A DNA stretch of 64,000 bases from Gentiana macrophylla (lineage: Eukaryota > Streptophyta > Magnoliopsida > Gentianales > Gentianaceae), in contig CM047814.1 in NCBI GenBank assembly GCA_026214975.1, positions 22,157,541 through 22,221,540 of the forward strand, read 5' to 3'. Positions 24,943 through 37,497 of this stretch are shown here, piece by piece. The position numbers and the translations under genes are program-made. Below the pieces are notes generated by a model that saw only the letters and a program-made list of their open reading frames with translations, searched no databases and was not told the DNA's origin. Each line of letters opens with the position of its first letter. Positions within the stretch are counted from its first letter, which is position 1.

Positions 24943-25528
24943 TTTCACCAGCAGATATATACGGGTTAATGGATCTAATGATAGTTCTCCGGTCATTGGT
25001 AAACACCAAAGAGGGGTGGTAATTTGGTTACATTATGACTGAACCTGAGTCGTTCCCAGGCTGCCTACGTATCCAATCGAAGGTAATTGGAATCAAGTCG
25101 GCCGTAGTTCTGGAAGGAGTTTATATAGGGAGTCTCAACCCTAATTTTTGCCATATCCTCCAAGGATGCGGTTATATTTGAATAAATGAGGATCAATACG
25201 GATCCCGAATATTTAGGAGAAAATATCTCCTTTGCAGTTAATAGTGAATCAGAGCCTTTACGAGGCTAGATTAACTTCCCACGTTTACCCTTAGATCATG
25301 TGTGTAAATAATCAAGTGCTCGGACCTACTTGGTCGAGTCTAAGTGGTCATGCTCTGTATATTCCAAGGACCAGACCGACCTGCGGTGGTCAGGAGATAG
25401 CTTACCTCATACGGTCTTCGAGAAAGATAGGTCGGACTCCAAACCTTGGTCGGCAGTTTCCCGACCCTGTATCTAGCTACGAGTATCGTGATCATGACAC
25501 GTGGCCCTGACCGAGCCGACCATCGTCA
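24943..25528 (-). repeat. 3' LTR of Tat element A
   Basis: The start on the minus strand is TGACGATGG (25528 downward), just after a purine tract. A TATA box (CCTATATAAACTCC) is near 25115-25130, and the segment ACGTAGGCAGCCTGGGAAC resembles the matching part of the LTR of element F. The left limit is set by comparison with F (GGTGACA end) and is uncertain by some tens of bases. Confidence 0.6.
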
Positions 25529-27412
25529 TAAGCCTCCCAGACCGACTAGGGCCTCAGCGCGCGATCCATCATCGACCTATTTTGGCCAGGGGTGAGAGGG
25601 TCTGTCTGAAAAGGCCGAGCAGGCAGTGCTAGGACACGTGTCAAAGGTGTTATTGCTCTCGTCATAATTAGCACGGGAAACGAAGTGTCAAATCTTCTGT
25701 CATAAAGTAGATCACTAACCGAGGCGTCGATTGGGGTTATAACCCAATCCCTCAAACGTCACTTCTTCATTATTGTTGCCGTTTTTAAACCCAAGCCTGG
25801 TGCAAACTGAAGCCTTTTTTCTCCTTCCTTTCTGCAAGTAAGTACCCGTCTCTCATCTGGCATTTCTTATTTTTTCTTTGAATTCCGGCATTTATGAGGG
25901 TCCTTCTGATAATTCTGTAGATAAAGAATTGAGCTTTGGTTCTTCCTCCAAATTTGAAACTGAGGAGGTGACTTCTAACCCAACCCCCTGTCCTTCGTCT
26001 TATCCGGCCATTTCTCCGGCCATTATCTGCCAGCACCACCTTATATCGGGGCTTGTTCCCAGGCATAGTGTGCGTCCAACCTCTAGAGATTCTACACTTG
26101 TGAGGCACCTTAAAGCAGTTGCTGCCACCCAATCTATTATGGGCAGTTTCGGTATCTAATCCATCATCTCCCAGCATACCATCGATTATCTCTGTAATCA
26201 ATATAGTATAGATGCCCTCAGGTTTGTTCCTCGAATTCCGATAAGTCCTCCGTCTAGGACCGACGCACGCGTCGTCGGCCGATATGCTTCAGAGCCTCCC
26301 GCTGATTATTGCGCCGTGTACAAGGAGCAATTTGACTGCGGCATTCGGCTTCCCTTTTGCCCGGCCGTAGTGGCCACCCTTCGCTATTATCATCTAGGGA
26401 TTGCCCAGATCGCTCCAAATGGGGTCAGGGCAATCGTAGGTTTTGCCATCTGGTGTAGATTGGTGCGGACCAGGTTCTCCGTGGAGCTATTCAGGACATT
26501 CTATCGGCGCTCAAAGGTTCCAACCTCCCCCGGATGGTACTATTTCCTCCGCCGACCAGGCCCTCTGGCGGACATACCCATACAACACAAAGGGAAGACC
26601 TTTTTTAAAAGATGGAAGGAGAGGTTATTCTTTGTTCGTCATGAGGGAGAGACCCAGTTATGGCGCTAGAACTCCGCCACTCTGGATAAAGATGAGGCTC
26701 CTGACTCTGCTGATCTGGAGAATTGGTTCCGTGTTATTAGGGAGCTAAACATCTCTATGAACTGCGTGAACTATACCTTTGAGCTTATCAATCGGGCTCG
26801 TCTTCAGGATGCTGGGCCCGAGCCCTACGTGCCCCTTTCAGAGCATGACGAGAAATCTTGTAGGAATGCCTTATTATAACTGTTGATTTACTTATGTCCT
26901 TGTCTAATTTTATTGTGTATCTTACTCTTTGCTTTTCCTGTGTAGTGGCCGACTTAGCATATCTACTGTCTGGGGCGGGAGCCGGAGCTGACAATGCTCA
27001 GCATGATGAGGAAGCCCCTGCAGATCCTGTGGCTCAAACGGATCGTGAGACCTTGACAACCCGAGCATCAGGCTCGGTACTCAAACTATTCGGTCATTGA
27101 CCGAACATCCTGATGATGTTGTGATCAGTCCTCAGGATCATGAGGAAGAACACGTGTGCGCCTCTGACCCTCCATCTGATCAGGAAGAGACCTCTGACCT
27201 CATCCTGCTGCGCCGACTTGAGCAGGGGGTCCCTATGACTTCAAGGGAGCCAATCCGTAAGAGAGGGCGCTCAAGCCTACTGACGATCGGCACAGATGGA
27301 GGCGAGCATGTCGAAGCCTCCACAATCCAAGCTGCGCTCCTGGCTATGTCCACTGTGGATCTGGCTGAGATGGTAAGAGTTGTTATGCCTTAGGTTTTTT
27401 GTTATTACTTTT

Positions 27413-29393
27413 TGATGAGAGACAAATTAATGATCATTATTACGACATTTTACCCCAATATTGATACCACTTTGAGCATTATTGTACCAATTTAAGTCAA
27501 TAATTACTTAATTTTATCCAAATATATAAATAGTAATTATTATATAAATTATCGTATTTACTAGGTTTTGTACCAGTTTAGTATAAATAAACATCCACAG
27601 TACAAATACTGTAATTTTTGACTTTTATTGTCAGATTTACTCGCGGTTCGTTTCTTTGTATTCGAGTAAGAAAGATAAGATTTATCATGGAGACGTAACT
27701 AAAGACCGGATAACGAGGCGAGAGTTTTGCCTCGATCAAGAAGGATTACTTGGAGCCCAAGGCCATCAAAATATTCCACGTAACGACATGTTTTGAGCCT
27801 AAAAATATGTATTTTGATGGATGGAAGAATGTGCCATAAGCTAACGAGTTCAAACGGATCAATTGTCCTGGATGCTTCTACCGTAAAATATCTACGACAG
27901 ACATTTGACCCAACTTAGAGGCATTTTCTGGGGAAGAGTTCTTCATAAAAGTTGTATATATTTAAATGAGCTTTCCAACGCATTTTGAATCACGTCAATT
28001 GGAGGTCTACAACTCAAGTTATGGCTATTTTATCGATAAGAGCCGCAATAGAAACGCCGGGAAAAGTGCAGATTTTTTCTCAACTTGATTTTAACCAACT
28101 TGATGGTGCATGTGAGGATTTATCATTACACCCACCATCTTCTTACCACTTGCTAGCATCTTCATCATCTTCCATCGCCATATTCATGTATATATATATA
28201 TATATATACATATCAACCTCCCCTATATATATCCCTCAACTCCATTCACAAACCTGGCCCCTCTCTTCTCATCTCCTTCCCATTTCTTCCATTTCCCCTC
28301 TTCTTCCATCTCCTTTCTTCTCTTTTTTATGTTTTGGGCCCATATATATATATATATGCATATGTGTATAAATAAATAGAGTAGTATCGTTGTAATGCTT
28401 GGATTTATTATCGAGGATTGTTGTCTCGGAAGCCGTTGTTACTTTCACGAGGATTAGGCTCCAATTCAGCAGTTGTAATCGGTAATTTTCTAATGTTATT
28501 ATGTTTATTATTTCTATCTATTTATATACATATATATATTAGTAGTAGTAATATCTAGCCAAGATATGAATCTGAATTAGTTAATCTTTTTGGTAAAATG
28601 GATGATCGACTCTGGTAATAATGATTAAAACCAATTATAATGAATCTCTTTCTATTTGCACTTAATGAAAGTAAAAATTGAATTAGCCACTCGATTTTTA
28701 CTAGAAACGTAAGCTAATGAATTGACAACTCGCGATTAGAATACGAGATCGTAATAGAAAGACCGGAGGGTAAAATTGGCCGAGTGAAAACGTGACAACG
28801 GAATCCGATTTCCTACCCGGGGGCAGATTTGTCTTGGGAGAGATAAATCTTATTAAAATTGTGCTCACGATATTATTACGTTAAAATCACCTGTTTAATG
28901 AATCAATCTTAAAATTGGCCGAATGACAAAACGGGAGTGACCCATGCTTAAGATGACATTGGATAGAGGACTAGACATATGACAATTTCATACGCTCGTG
29001 TAAGGAGGAGTTGTCTAGCTTAAGAGTACACCGGTTCATATATAATTGACCTCCTTGAATCAAGGAAAAGATCTGTCTCATTTATTTCTACTAAAAAGAG
29101 ATCGTAATTCAGTAACGTATTCTTGGCTAGATCCAAAAATATATATATTATCTATTTTTATATTTATATATTTATTTACTGCTTTACTAACATCTAACTA
29201 ATCTAACGATCTAACCCGATAAAACTGATAAAACTGCGACTTAGATCGAGTTAATAATAGGTTCTTGGTGTTTAACCACACTTTGAATTGTGCCTTCATT
29301 TCCCTGAGGATACGACCTGACTCACCAGACTAGCACTACAATTTGACCCGGTACACTGCCGGTAAGGATTGATAGCTTAGAAAACGTCCGTCA
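27413..29393 (+). repeat. 5' LTR of the Athila-like element
   Basis: 1981 bp, TG to CA ends, nearly identical to 34050-36044. The pyrimidine-rich stretch at about 28240-28330 precedes GGGCCC and TA repeats. Small open frames inside it are not genes. Confidence 0.9.
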
Positions 29394-29399
29394 GCTTTC

Positions 29400-29417
29400 T
29401 GGCGCCGTTGCCGGGGA
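29400..29417 (+). other. Primer-binding site (tRNA-Asp type)
   Basis: TGGCGCCGTTGCCGGGGA, seven bases after the LTR. This is the PBS used by Athila elements, complementary to the 3' end of tRNA-Asp. Confidence 0.85.
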
Positions 29418-29844
29418 AACGACGCTAATTCATTGTGTCTATGGTTACTACTTGTATTAGCTCAAAATTCTTGAGGATAAGTCAACACTCTTCTTATCAC
29501 ATTTCTATTTTTATTTTCCGTTGGTATCTACCTTCTTTTAGTTACCAATTTTCTTCTTCTACAAATTTCGAGTTATTTTCTATTTTCGATAGTAGAAAGT
29601 AACGCGTTCGTTTATTTTTTTTTGGTACCTACCTATTGGTAAGATACCAATTAAAAAATAAAAAATAAAAAATACACTCGGTAAATACCGAGTGGAGTCG
29701 ATAATTACCGAGAGAAAAAATTACACTCGGTAAATACCGAGTGGAGTCGGTAATTACGAGAAAAAAAAAGTGGTTTTTTATCGATTTCGTGTTATTTTCT
29801 ATTCGATATTTTCTATTCCACAAGAATTGTCAAATCGAGTTACT

Positions 29845-32326
29845 TAAAATGGTCGAAACCGTTAGTAAAACACTGAACAAGGGATTGCTCATGCTCAAGA
29901 GCATGGCCAAAACCTTAATCGAATTTACCTCAACCTAATAACCGAATCGAAATAATAGCAATAATCGAATCGGAATAAGCATACTCGTCGAAACCAAATT
30001 TAACCCGAGACCTATATGTGATCGGACCGTAAGAAGGTACAGATTAATAATCCAATTCTTTTACCCAATAAAGGAGCAAATAATTTGAAATAAAATCTCA
30101 TCTTTTGGTTTAATTGACACAAGAGCCCAATTCTAGGAGAAGATGATGAGGATCCACATCATCATCTCTATCTTTTCAAGAATTGTGTAATACTGACCAA
30201 AAGTCATGGTGCTCATCGGGGATTAACGAGGATGTCTATGTTTCCTTTTTTCTTTAAAAGGAAGAGCACGAGATTGGTTTCTGTCACTTCCACATCATTC
30301 ATTGACTAGTTGGGAGGATATTCAAACCGAGTTCTTAAAGCAGTATTTTACTCCTGGTAAAAAATTGGAATTAATAGTCGAGATTGCTAATTTTAGACAA
30401 GGATCTGAAGAAACGTTTGGAAATGCTTGGGAAAGATTTAAGAAACTATTAAGAGCTTGTCCCGATCATGGTTATTCCTTAGATATGCAAATTCAACTTT
30501 TCGTAAGTAAATTAAGAAAAGACTCACGTCAGAGATGTTGATCATGCATGTGATGGTTCGTTAATGATGAGTGAAGCTCGGATAGTTTACGATGCTATTG
30601 AAAAGATTTCCAAAAATAACAGAATGTGGGAAACCGGTTCTAGCACAAGAAAAGTAGCATTTGCAGGAGAAAGTACATCGAATACAGAAGTTCTAGCACA
30701 CTTGGAGAATTTGAGTAGGAAATTTGACGGCTTATTAGCCAGTAAAACGATAAACTCAGAAAATATCTTACCAAATGAATACTCAAGTCATGATAATGTG
30801 TCATTAGGGATGGAAGAACCAGAAGGTTATTCAAGGGAGAAGGTGAGTTTTTTACAGCAGCATAGGAATTTGAACAATGCGTATTCAAACTCGTTTAATG
30901 CTATTAGAAGAGATCACCCTACTTTTCGTTGGTTTGGAAACCCTAGTAAGCAAGGACAACCACCGTATCCAGTTCAATATAAGAATCCATATAATAATCA
31001 AGTTTATCAAGGAGATACCTCGAATCAGAACCTATAATCATTACCTAGACCGTATCCACAACATACCACTCAAAGCATACCAGTCACCCAAAGTTCAACT
31101 CAACTTGAAGGAGTTAACAAATGGGAGAAATTAATGGAAAATCTGATAGGTTTGATATCTACTCAAGCTCAGAATATGGAAATTATGATAACTTCTATAG
31201 GTACAGTCACTAAGGATATGAGTACGTTGAAAACATCTATGAGTGGACATGATACCAGAATAAGAACTATAGAAGCTTCAATAAGGAATATGGAATATCA
31301 TTTGAGTAGAGAAGAGGAACGTAAAAACAGTAAACCTCCAGGAGAGCTGCCAAGTAATACTGAAAGAAACCCGAAAGAGGTAATCACACATTATTACGAG
31401 TGGAAGAACACATGGAAGTAATGGATTAGAAAACTCGAGTAATAATGAAGTAGAGGATGATTTAGATGGTAAATTTTAAAAATATGGAATCTAAAGATGA
31501 ACTGAATTCATAAAGAGGAAGAGGACATTATTGAAGATTTCCTAAGACAAAGCAGATATATTGAACACAGAAGTAAGGATGAGGAATGGGTCAAGGTTCT
31601 AGAATATTGAAAAATCCAAGAATGAGTAGGACCTTGACCAATGATCATGTTGAGAATGAATCAAGTTTGGAAAGGCCAATTCAAAACGAACCTTATCCGG
31701 CTCAACCCAAATTCACCTTGGTTCAATCGATAGGGCGACACCATATCCAAAGCATATTTTGAAGAAAAGGTATGAATGATGACACACGGTGTCCTCAAAA
31801 GGCACAATCATTCCAGGAAGCTTTACCATCTTCGTTTAACGACAAGGGTAAGGGAGGTATACATTCTAACTCTACTTTAATTGATCTTGAATTACTCCCC
31901 CATTCCCCGAAAAAGGAAATCAAAGAGATGAAGTTGGATAAGAAGTATGCACATTTTCTTGACACTTTTCGGCACTTCACTATTAATATCCCTTTCATCG
32001 ATGTTTATAAGGGAGAGCTTAGTTTGGGAATTAATGATGAGCGCGTTGTCTTTAACATTTACAATTCATTGAAATATCCATGCACTACACTAGAATCTTG
32101 TTCTTGTATGGACCCTTTGTGTCCTTTTGCTGTGGATCGTACTAACACGCAGGTAATTGAAGAAGATGACTTCAGCAATAATGTAAAAGCTCACAAACCC
32201 AAAGCTCGAAAATCAAAAGAAAAGGTCAAGAATCGTTTGGATTGGTGGAAATTGTCTAACCTCTGTTGGAAACCGGTATTGAAGAAGGATGTGGTGCATG
32301 AGGATGACTCACCACCAGTACATTAG
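29845..32326 (+). pseudogene. Athila-like gag remnant fused to protease edges
   Basis: Gag polyprotein of the Athila-like element, broken by several frameshifts and stops. Recognisable blocks are LTSWEDIQTEFLKQYFTPG (from 30302) and ETFGNAWERFKKLLRACPDH, the gag capsid-like region of Athila elements. Further blocks run from 30564 to 31421. From 31772 a frame reads LDKKYAHFLDTFRHFTINIP, the region before the protease, and then jumps to ELSLGINDERVVFNIYNSLK, which in related elements follows the protease. The protease centre is therefore deleted, as is all of reverse transcriptase and integrase. Comparison with the gag at 44555-45652 shows the decay clearly. Confidence 0.75.
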
Positions 32327-32329
32327 AAA

Positions 32330-34049
32330 ACCAGAGCAGAAAGTCTAGCTATAGACTATAAATATAGTAAAAACATGGTACTATCCTTCCTATTTACTCC
32401 TTAAGCATTTTTTTTTCTAGTTAGTTCACGAAATTAATTATTACATGCTTTTGTGAGTAAATGTTAGAAGTATCCTATTTTATTTTAGTATATTAGTTAA
32501 TCATCATCATTTTGGTTGTTTAAGTTTGTCGAGCAAACGACGTTAACTAAAAGCGCTACCGGAGGCAAACCGTAAAATGTTAAATATAATAATTACTCAT
32601 ACTTTGGATGATAATGTGCGAATACTTGATTGATTTTCATTTTGTTTCACCAAGTCTCGGGATGAATGTTTGAATGTCATTAAAAGGAACGATTAGGTGG
32701 TTATCCGAAAATCCCGATGGAGAAAAAGAGAAAATTCAAATCGTCATTTCTTGGACTTAGGTTGTTCGAACGATTTGAAATAACCCTTGAGGATCTGGGT
32801 ATAAAAGACTCGTGAGTTAATACTTTGCCATACGTTACATTTCATGATCTAGTCTGCTTTAAATTTCAAATAACGTGTGACATGTATTAGTTCAAATACT
32901 ATGGAATTGAGGAAGTCATAACTTTAACCCACCCACCCACCCTTTAATATCATCCGAGTATTTGTTTTGACTTGTTTTAGTGCACCATTGCTTTCCCAAC
33001 AACTTATTTACACTCACTTTACATTGAGGACAATGTAAGTTCGTAAGTGGGGAGTGGAGTCGTTGGTCTAAAGAATGGAATTAATGTTTATTTTGTATCA
33101 ATAAATCCCTTAGTTTTCGATATTTTTCGAGCATTATTTAGTTGATTAAAATAAATTGTACAAGGTATATATTTCATGGATTTGAAGATATAATGATCAA
33201 TTTGGATGTGTATAACCAACGTGAACCGTAAGTGCATTGTAATTCCAAATATATTTGTGTAACATGAATTCCTTCACGTAAAGCCTTTGATATTGAAGCG
33301 GAAAATTTTAAATCTGTATCCATTCAAGATCCTAGTGGTTATTCTATAGATAATTGCAAAGAACTTAGTACCTAACTTTTGAATGTGTCTTGTGAATATC
33401 GAAAGGTTTGAATGTGATAGGAAGGATATAAGTTAAAAAGAATACCAAATTAAGATGAACTATCTATATGTCGGTTGTAGCTACCAATGATTTGAGTGCA
33501 GTAGGGCATTATCACGAAACGTCCTATATCACTATGAGGTTTAAAAGCTCCCGACTGCCTGATGATAGTAGTCCAGCTAGGGTGTTATCACGAAACGTCC
33601 TATTGCTGGGAATGAAGGCATATGCTACAAATGTGAAGAAAAAAAAGAAAAAAAAAAGGAAAAAATGACAATGGTTGAAAACTTAGTTATCTTCTGACTA
33701 TCCCCAGTATAAACTGAATGATATGCTTTAGGGATTATCCTAATAAGTACACGGGAGAACTTTGTGTGGAATCATATTCTGCTTATACCTAGGAAAGTCA
33801 TTAGGATTGTCTCAATGGATATTTGTGCGTTTGCTTGAATTATTCAAAAGAGGATAGTGGAAATTGAAAAGGCTTGTCACACACACACTCTGTTATAAAT
33901 TTATATTGAGGTTAACACCTGGTTGTAATTCTAATGGTTGCAGCATCTGGTTGTCCCTTATATCTTATATCTTCATGAATTTATCTCTCATTCATTTTGT
34001 TTTATCGCTTGTTTTGCTCGAGGACGACCAAAAGCTAAGTGGGGAGTTG
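32330..34049 (+). other. Non-coding 3' interior of the Athila-like element
   Basis: No coding frame is supportable. It ends in the purine tract AAGCTAAGTGGGGAGT before the 3' LTR. A short sequence TATCACGAAACGTCCTAT occurs twice, near 33510 and 33585, in a duplication of about 75 bp. Confidence 0.5.
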
Positions 34050-34821
34050 TGATGAGAGACAAATTAATGATCATTATTACGACATTTTACCCCAATATTA
34101 ATACCACTTTGAGCATTATTGTACCAATTTAAGTCAATAATTACTTAATTTTTTTTTAAATATATAAATAGTAATTATTATATAAATTATCGTATTTTAC
34201 TAGGTTTTGTGCCGCTTTAGTATAAATAAACATCCACAGTACAAATCTCGTAATTTTGACTTTTATTGTCGATTTACTCATGTTCGTTTCTTTGTATTCG
34301 TGTAAGAAAGATAAGATTTACTGCGGAGACAGAACTAAAGACTGGATAACGAGACGAGAGTTTTGCCTGACTGAAGAAGGATTACTTGGAGCCCAAGGCC
34401 ATCAAAATATTCCACGTAACGACATGTTTTGAGCCTAAAAAGATGTATTTTGATGGATGGAAGAATGTGCCATAAGCTAACGAGTTCAAACGGATCAATT
34501 GTCCTGGATGCTTCTACCGTAAAATATCTACGACAGACATTTGACCCAACTTAGAGGCATTTTCTGGGGAAGAGTACTTCATAAAAGTTGTAGATATTCA
34601 AATGAGCTTTCCAACTCATTTTGAATCACGTCAATTGGAGGTCTACAACTCAAGTTATGGCTATTTTATCGATAAGCGCCGCAATAGAAACGCTGGGAAA
34701 AGTGCAGATTTTTTCTCAACTTGATTTTAACCAACTTGATGGTGCATGTGAGGATTTATCATTACACCCACCATCTTCTTACCACTTGCTAGCATCTTCA
34801 TCATCTTCCATCGCCATATTC

Positions 34822-34861
<40 letters not shown>

Positions 34862-36044
34862 CAACCTCCCCTATATATATCCCTCAACTCCATTCACAAA
34901 CCTGGCCCCTCTCTTCTCATCTCCTTCCCATTTCTTCCATTTCCCCTCTTCTTCCATCTCCTTTCTTCTCTTTTTTATGTTTTGGGCCCATATAGTATGT
35001 CTATGTATGTATATATATATATGCATATGTGTATAAATAAATAGAGTAGTATCGTTGTAATGCTTGGATTTATTATCGAGGATTGTTGTCTCGGAAGCCG
35101 TTGTTACTTTCACGAGGATTAGGCTCCAATTCAGCAGTTGTAATCGGTAATTTTCTAATGTTATTATGTTTATTATTTCTATCTATTTATATACATATAT
35201 ATATTAGTAGTAGTAATATCTAGCCAAGATATGAATCTGAATTAGTTAATCTTTTGGTAAAATGAATGATCGACTGCAATAATAATGATTACAACCAATT
35301 ATAATGAATCTCTTTCTATTTGCACTTAATGAAAGTAAAAATTGAATTAGCCACTCGATTTTTACTAGAAACGTAAGCTAATGAATTGACAACTCGCGAT
35401 TAGAATACGAGATCGTAATAGAAAGACCGGAGGGTAAAATTGGCCGAGTGAAAACGTGACAACGGAATCGATTTCCTACCGAGGCGATTTGTCTTGGGAG
35501 AGATAAATCTTATTAAAATTGTGCTCACGATATTATTACGTTAAAATCACCTGTTTAATGAATCAATTTTAAAATTGGCCGAATGACAAAACGGGAGTGA
35601 CCCATGCTTAAGATGACATTGGATAGAGGACTAGACATATGACAATTTCATACGCTCGTGTAAGGAGGAGTTGTCTAGCTTAGGAGTACACCGGTTCATA
35701 TATAATTGACCTCCTTGCATCAAGAAAAAGATCTGTCTCATTTATTTCTACTAAAAAGATATCGTAATTCAGTAACGTATTCTTGGCTAGATCCAAAAAT
35801 ATATATATTATCTATTTTTATATTTATATATTTATTTACTGCTTTACTAACATCTAACTAATCTAACGATCTAACCCGATAAAACTGCGACTTAGATCGA
35901 GTTAATAATAGCTTCTTGGTGTTTAACCACACTTTGAATTGTGCCTTCATTTCCCTGAGGATACGACCTGACTCACCAGACTAGCACTACAATTTGACCC
36001 GGTACACTGCCGGTAAGGATTGATAGCCTAGAAAACGTCCGTCA
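34050..36044 (+). repeat. 3' LTR of the Athila-like element
   Basis: 1995 bp, partner of 27413-29393, followed directly by the right TSD copy CTTTT. Confidence 0.9.
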
Positions 36045-36995
36045 CTTTTCCATACTAAATCCAGTCTCCTGGCCTTACTCTGGCAGGGTGCCCGGATTGG
36101 GCAGGAGTTGTTTGGTCGCTTGGCCAAATCTAAAGCTGTTGCCGACGAGCACGAAAAGACAGTGTCTGAGTTGAAAGCGTCCAAGAAAAAGTACAAGGAC
36201 TTGTATGAGTCGAAAAGAAAGGACCCGTTTGACCTCAAGAACCAGCATGCGCTGGAGATGCAGACTCTGCGAGCGACGCATACCAAAGAGGTGCATGCTC
36301 TGGAGGCTCAACGGGCAACAGAGGCAGCCGAGAGGGCGAGGGTCGAAGAGAGTTTGAACGAAGCACGATCTGCCCGGAGTGCTTTGGAGGAGTCTATCCC
36401 CGCACTTGTTGCTAAAGGCATTCAGGAGTATTATAGTACTGCCCATTTTGATGGGGTCCTCTCTGCTTTCCTCATCCCTATCATCAACCATGGATACTCG
36501 ATGTGGATCGACGACGCCTGGGCTCAAGCTAATAGTCTTGACCTGTCGAAGCTGAAAAACGCGGGCATGTATAAGCCTGGCATGGGACAGGCTTACAACG
36601 ACCATCTTCGAGAGCTTAAATCGGGGGTCGATATTGTTCGAAATATCCTGCTCTCCCTCGTCTAAGCCGGCCTTCGCGCCCTTCTCTGTACCTCAGGAGG
36701 AAAATGTCTCGGTTGATGATGCCCAACCTAAGTCTATTTAATTCTGTTGCTTTTGTGACCTGCTCTGCGGTCCTTTACCCTGTAAATTTTTTAATATTTA
36801 TGGAGGAATATTTACCTTACCTTTCTTTATTTTATTTTATTTCCTTCTGTGTTGGAGTATTATCCTATTCTCTTCCCCCTAAGCATGGTATGTCAATTTT
36901 TGACAGGGTATGCTTGAGAGTTAGGCCGGAACATATATTTGCTGCAGTTTGTGCTCAGTCTCTGAGTTTGTTCGATAGTGTATGTAACTTATGGC

Positions 36996-37360
36996 GCTCA
37001 GATTTGAGCTTACACTGATTTGCGGTACATATTACGTTTAGCGCTCAGTTTTGAGCTAAGTCTGCTCTTGCAGTTTAATATATTCTATGCTCAGTATATG
37101 AGCTAAGTCTGATCTTGCAGTTTAATTTATTTGACGCTCGGTCTCTGAGCTAAATCTGCTCTTGCAGTTTAATTTATTCGCCGCTCAGTCTCTGAGCTAA
37201 GTCTGCTTTTGCAGTTTAATTTATTCGATGCTCAGCCTCTGAGCTAAGTCTGCTCTTACATTGTAGTTTATTCGATGCTCAGTCTCTGAGCTAAATCTGC
37301 TCTTGCAGTTTAATTTATTCGATGCTCAGCCTCTGAGCTAAGTCTGCTCTTGAAGCTCTA
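36996..37360. repeat. 47-bp tandem repeat array
   Basis: Repeat starts (GCTCAG or variant) at 36996, 37043, 37089, 37136, 37183, 37230, 37277 and 37324. The spacing is 47 bp except one step of 46. A typical unit is GCTCAGTCTCTGAGCTAAGT followed by CTGCTCTTGCAGTTTAATTT and ATTCGAT. It lies between the integrase and the antisense gene of Tat element A, i.e. in the element's 3' untranslated region. Confidence 0.92.
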
Positions 37361-37497
37361 GTGCCTTTGGAAAACACACATGTGAATGCGATGTAGGACA
37401 ACGCGAATCTTATTAAGTAAATAAATGGTTGCCAAGGCAACTTATTACACAAACTCCATATTGTAAATAATTTATAAGAGAAAGAACGATAGATAGC

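Larger units (their letters stand above)
27413..36044 (+). mobile_element. Athila-like Ty3/gypsy element with two LTRs, internally deleted
   Basis: LTRs at 27413-29393 and 34050-36044 start TGATGAGAGAC and end GTCCGTCA. The perfect 5-bp duplication CTTTT flanks the element (27408-27412, 36045-36049). A primer-binding site follows the 5' LTR and a purine tract (AAGTGGGGAGT) precedes the 3' LTR. The LTRs are nearly identical by eye; differences include the length of a TA tract (near 28190 and 34830) and small indels, so the insertion is fairly young. The 4.6-kb interior holds only gag and the edges of protease; reverse transcriptase and integrase are absent. It could move only with help in trans. 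Confidence 0.9.
25878..36665 (+). pseudogene. Antisense extra gene of Tat element A (PF04195 type), broken
   Basis: Split gene opposite to the element's pol. Exon 1 (about 25878-26859) contains the 'putative gypsy type transposon' region (PF04195): FDCGIRLPFCPAVVATLRYY and APNGVRAIVGFAIWCRL. It has in-frame stops at 26157-26159 and 26667-26669 but otherwise stays in frame. Exon 2 (26946-27372) is acidic and carries a frameshift near 27090. Exon 3 (36087-36665) is a coiled coil (EKTVSELKASKKKYKDLYES) followed by a conserved tail. Exon 2 ends in phase 0 at a GTAAG donor and exon 3 opens in phase 0. The Athila-like element (27413-36044) lies wholly in this intron. The homologous gene in element F has the same order. 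Its function is unknown; such antisense genes are described in Tat retrotransposons. Confidence 0.7.

Noticed and set aside
27985..28371. 128-codon open frame, repeated at 34621-34995
   Set aside because: Present in both LTRs, ends in a TA repeat and has no protein motif; it is LTR sequence.
36996..37360. Regular array reminiscent of a CRISPR
   Set aside because: The whole 47-bp unit repeats, so there are no unique spacers, and the setting is a plant retrotransposon.
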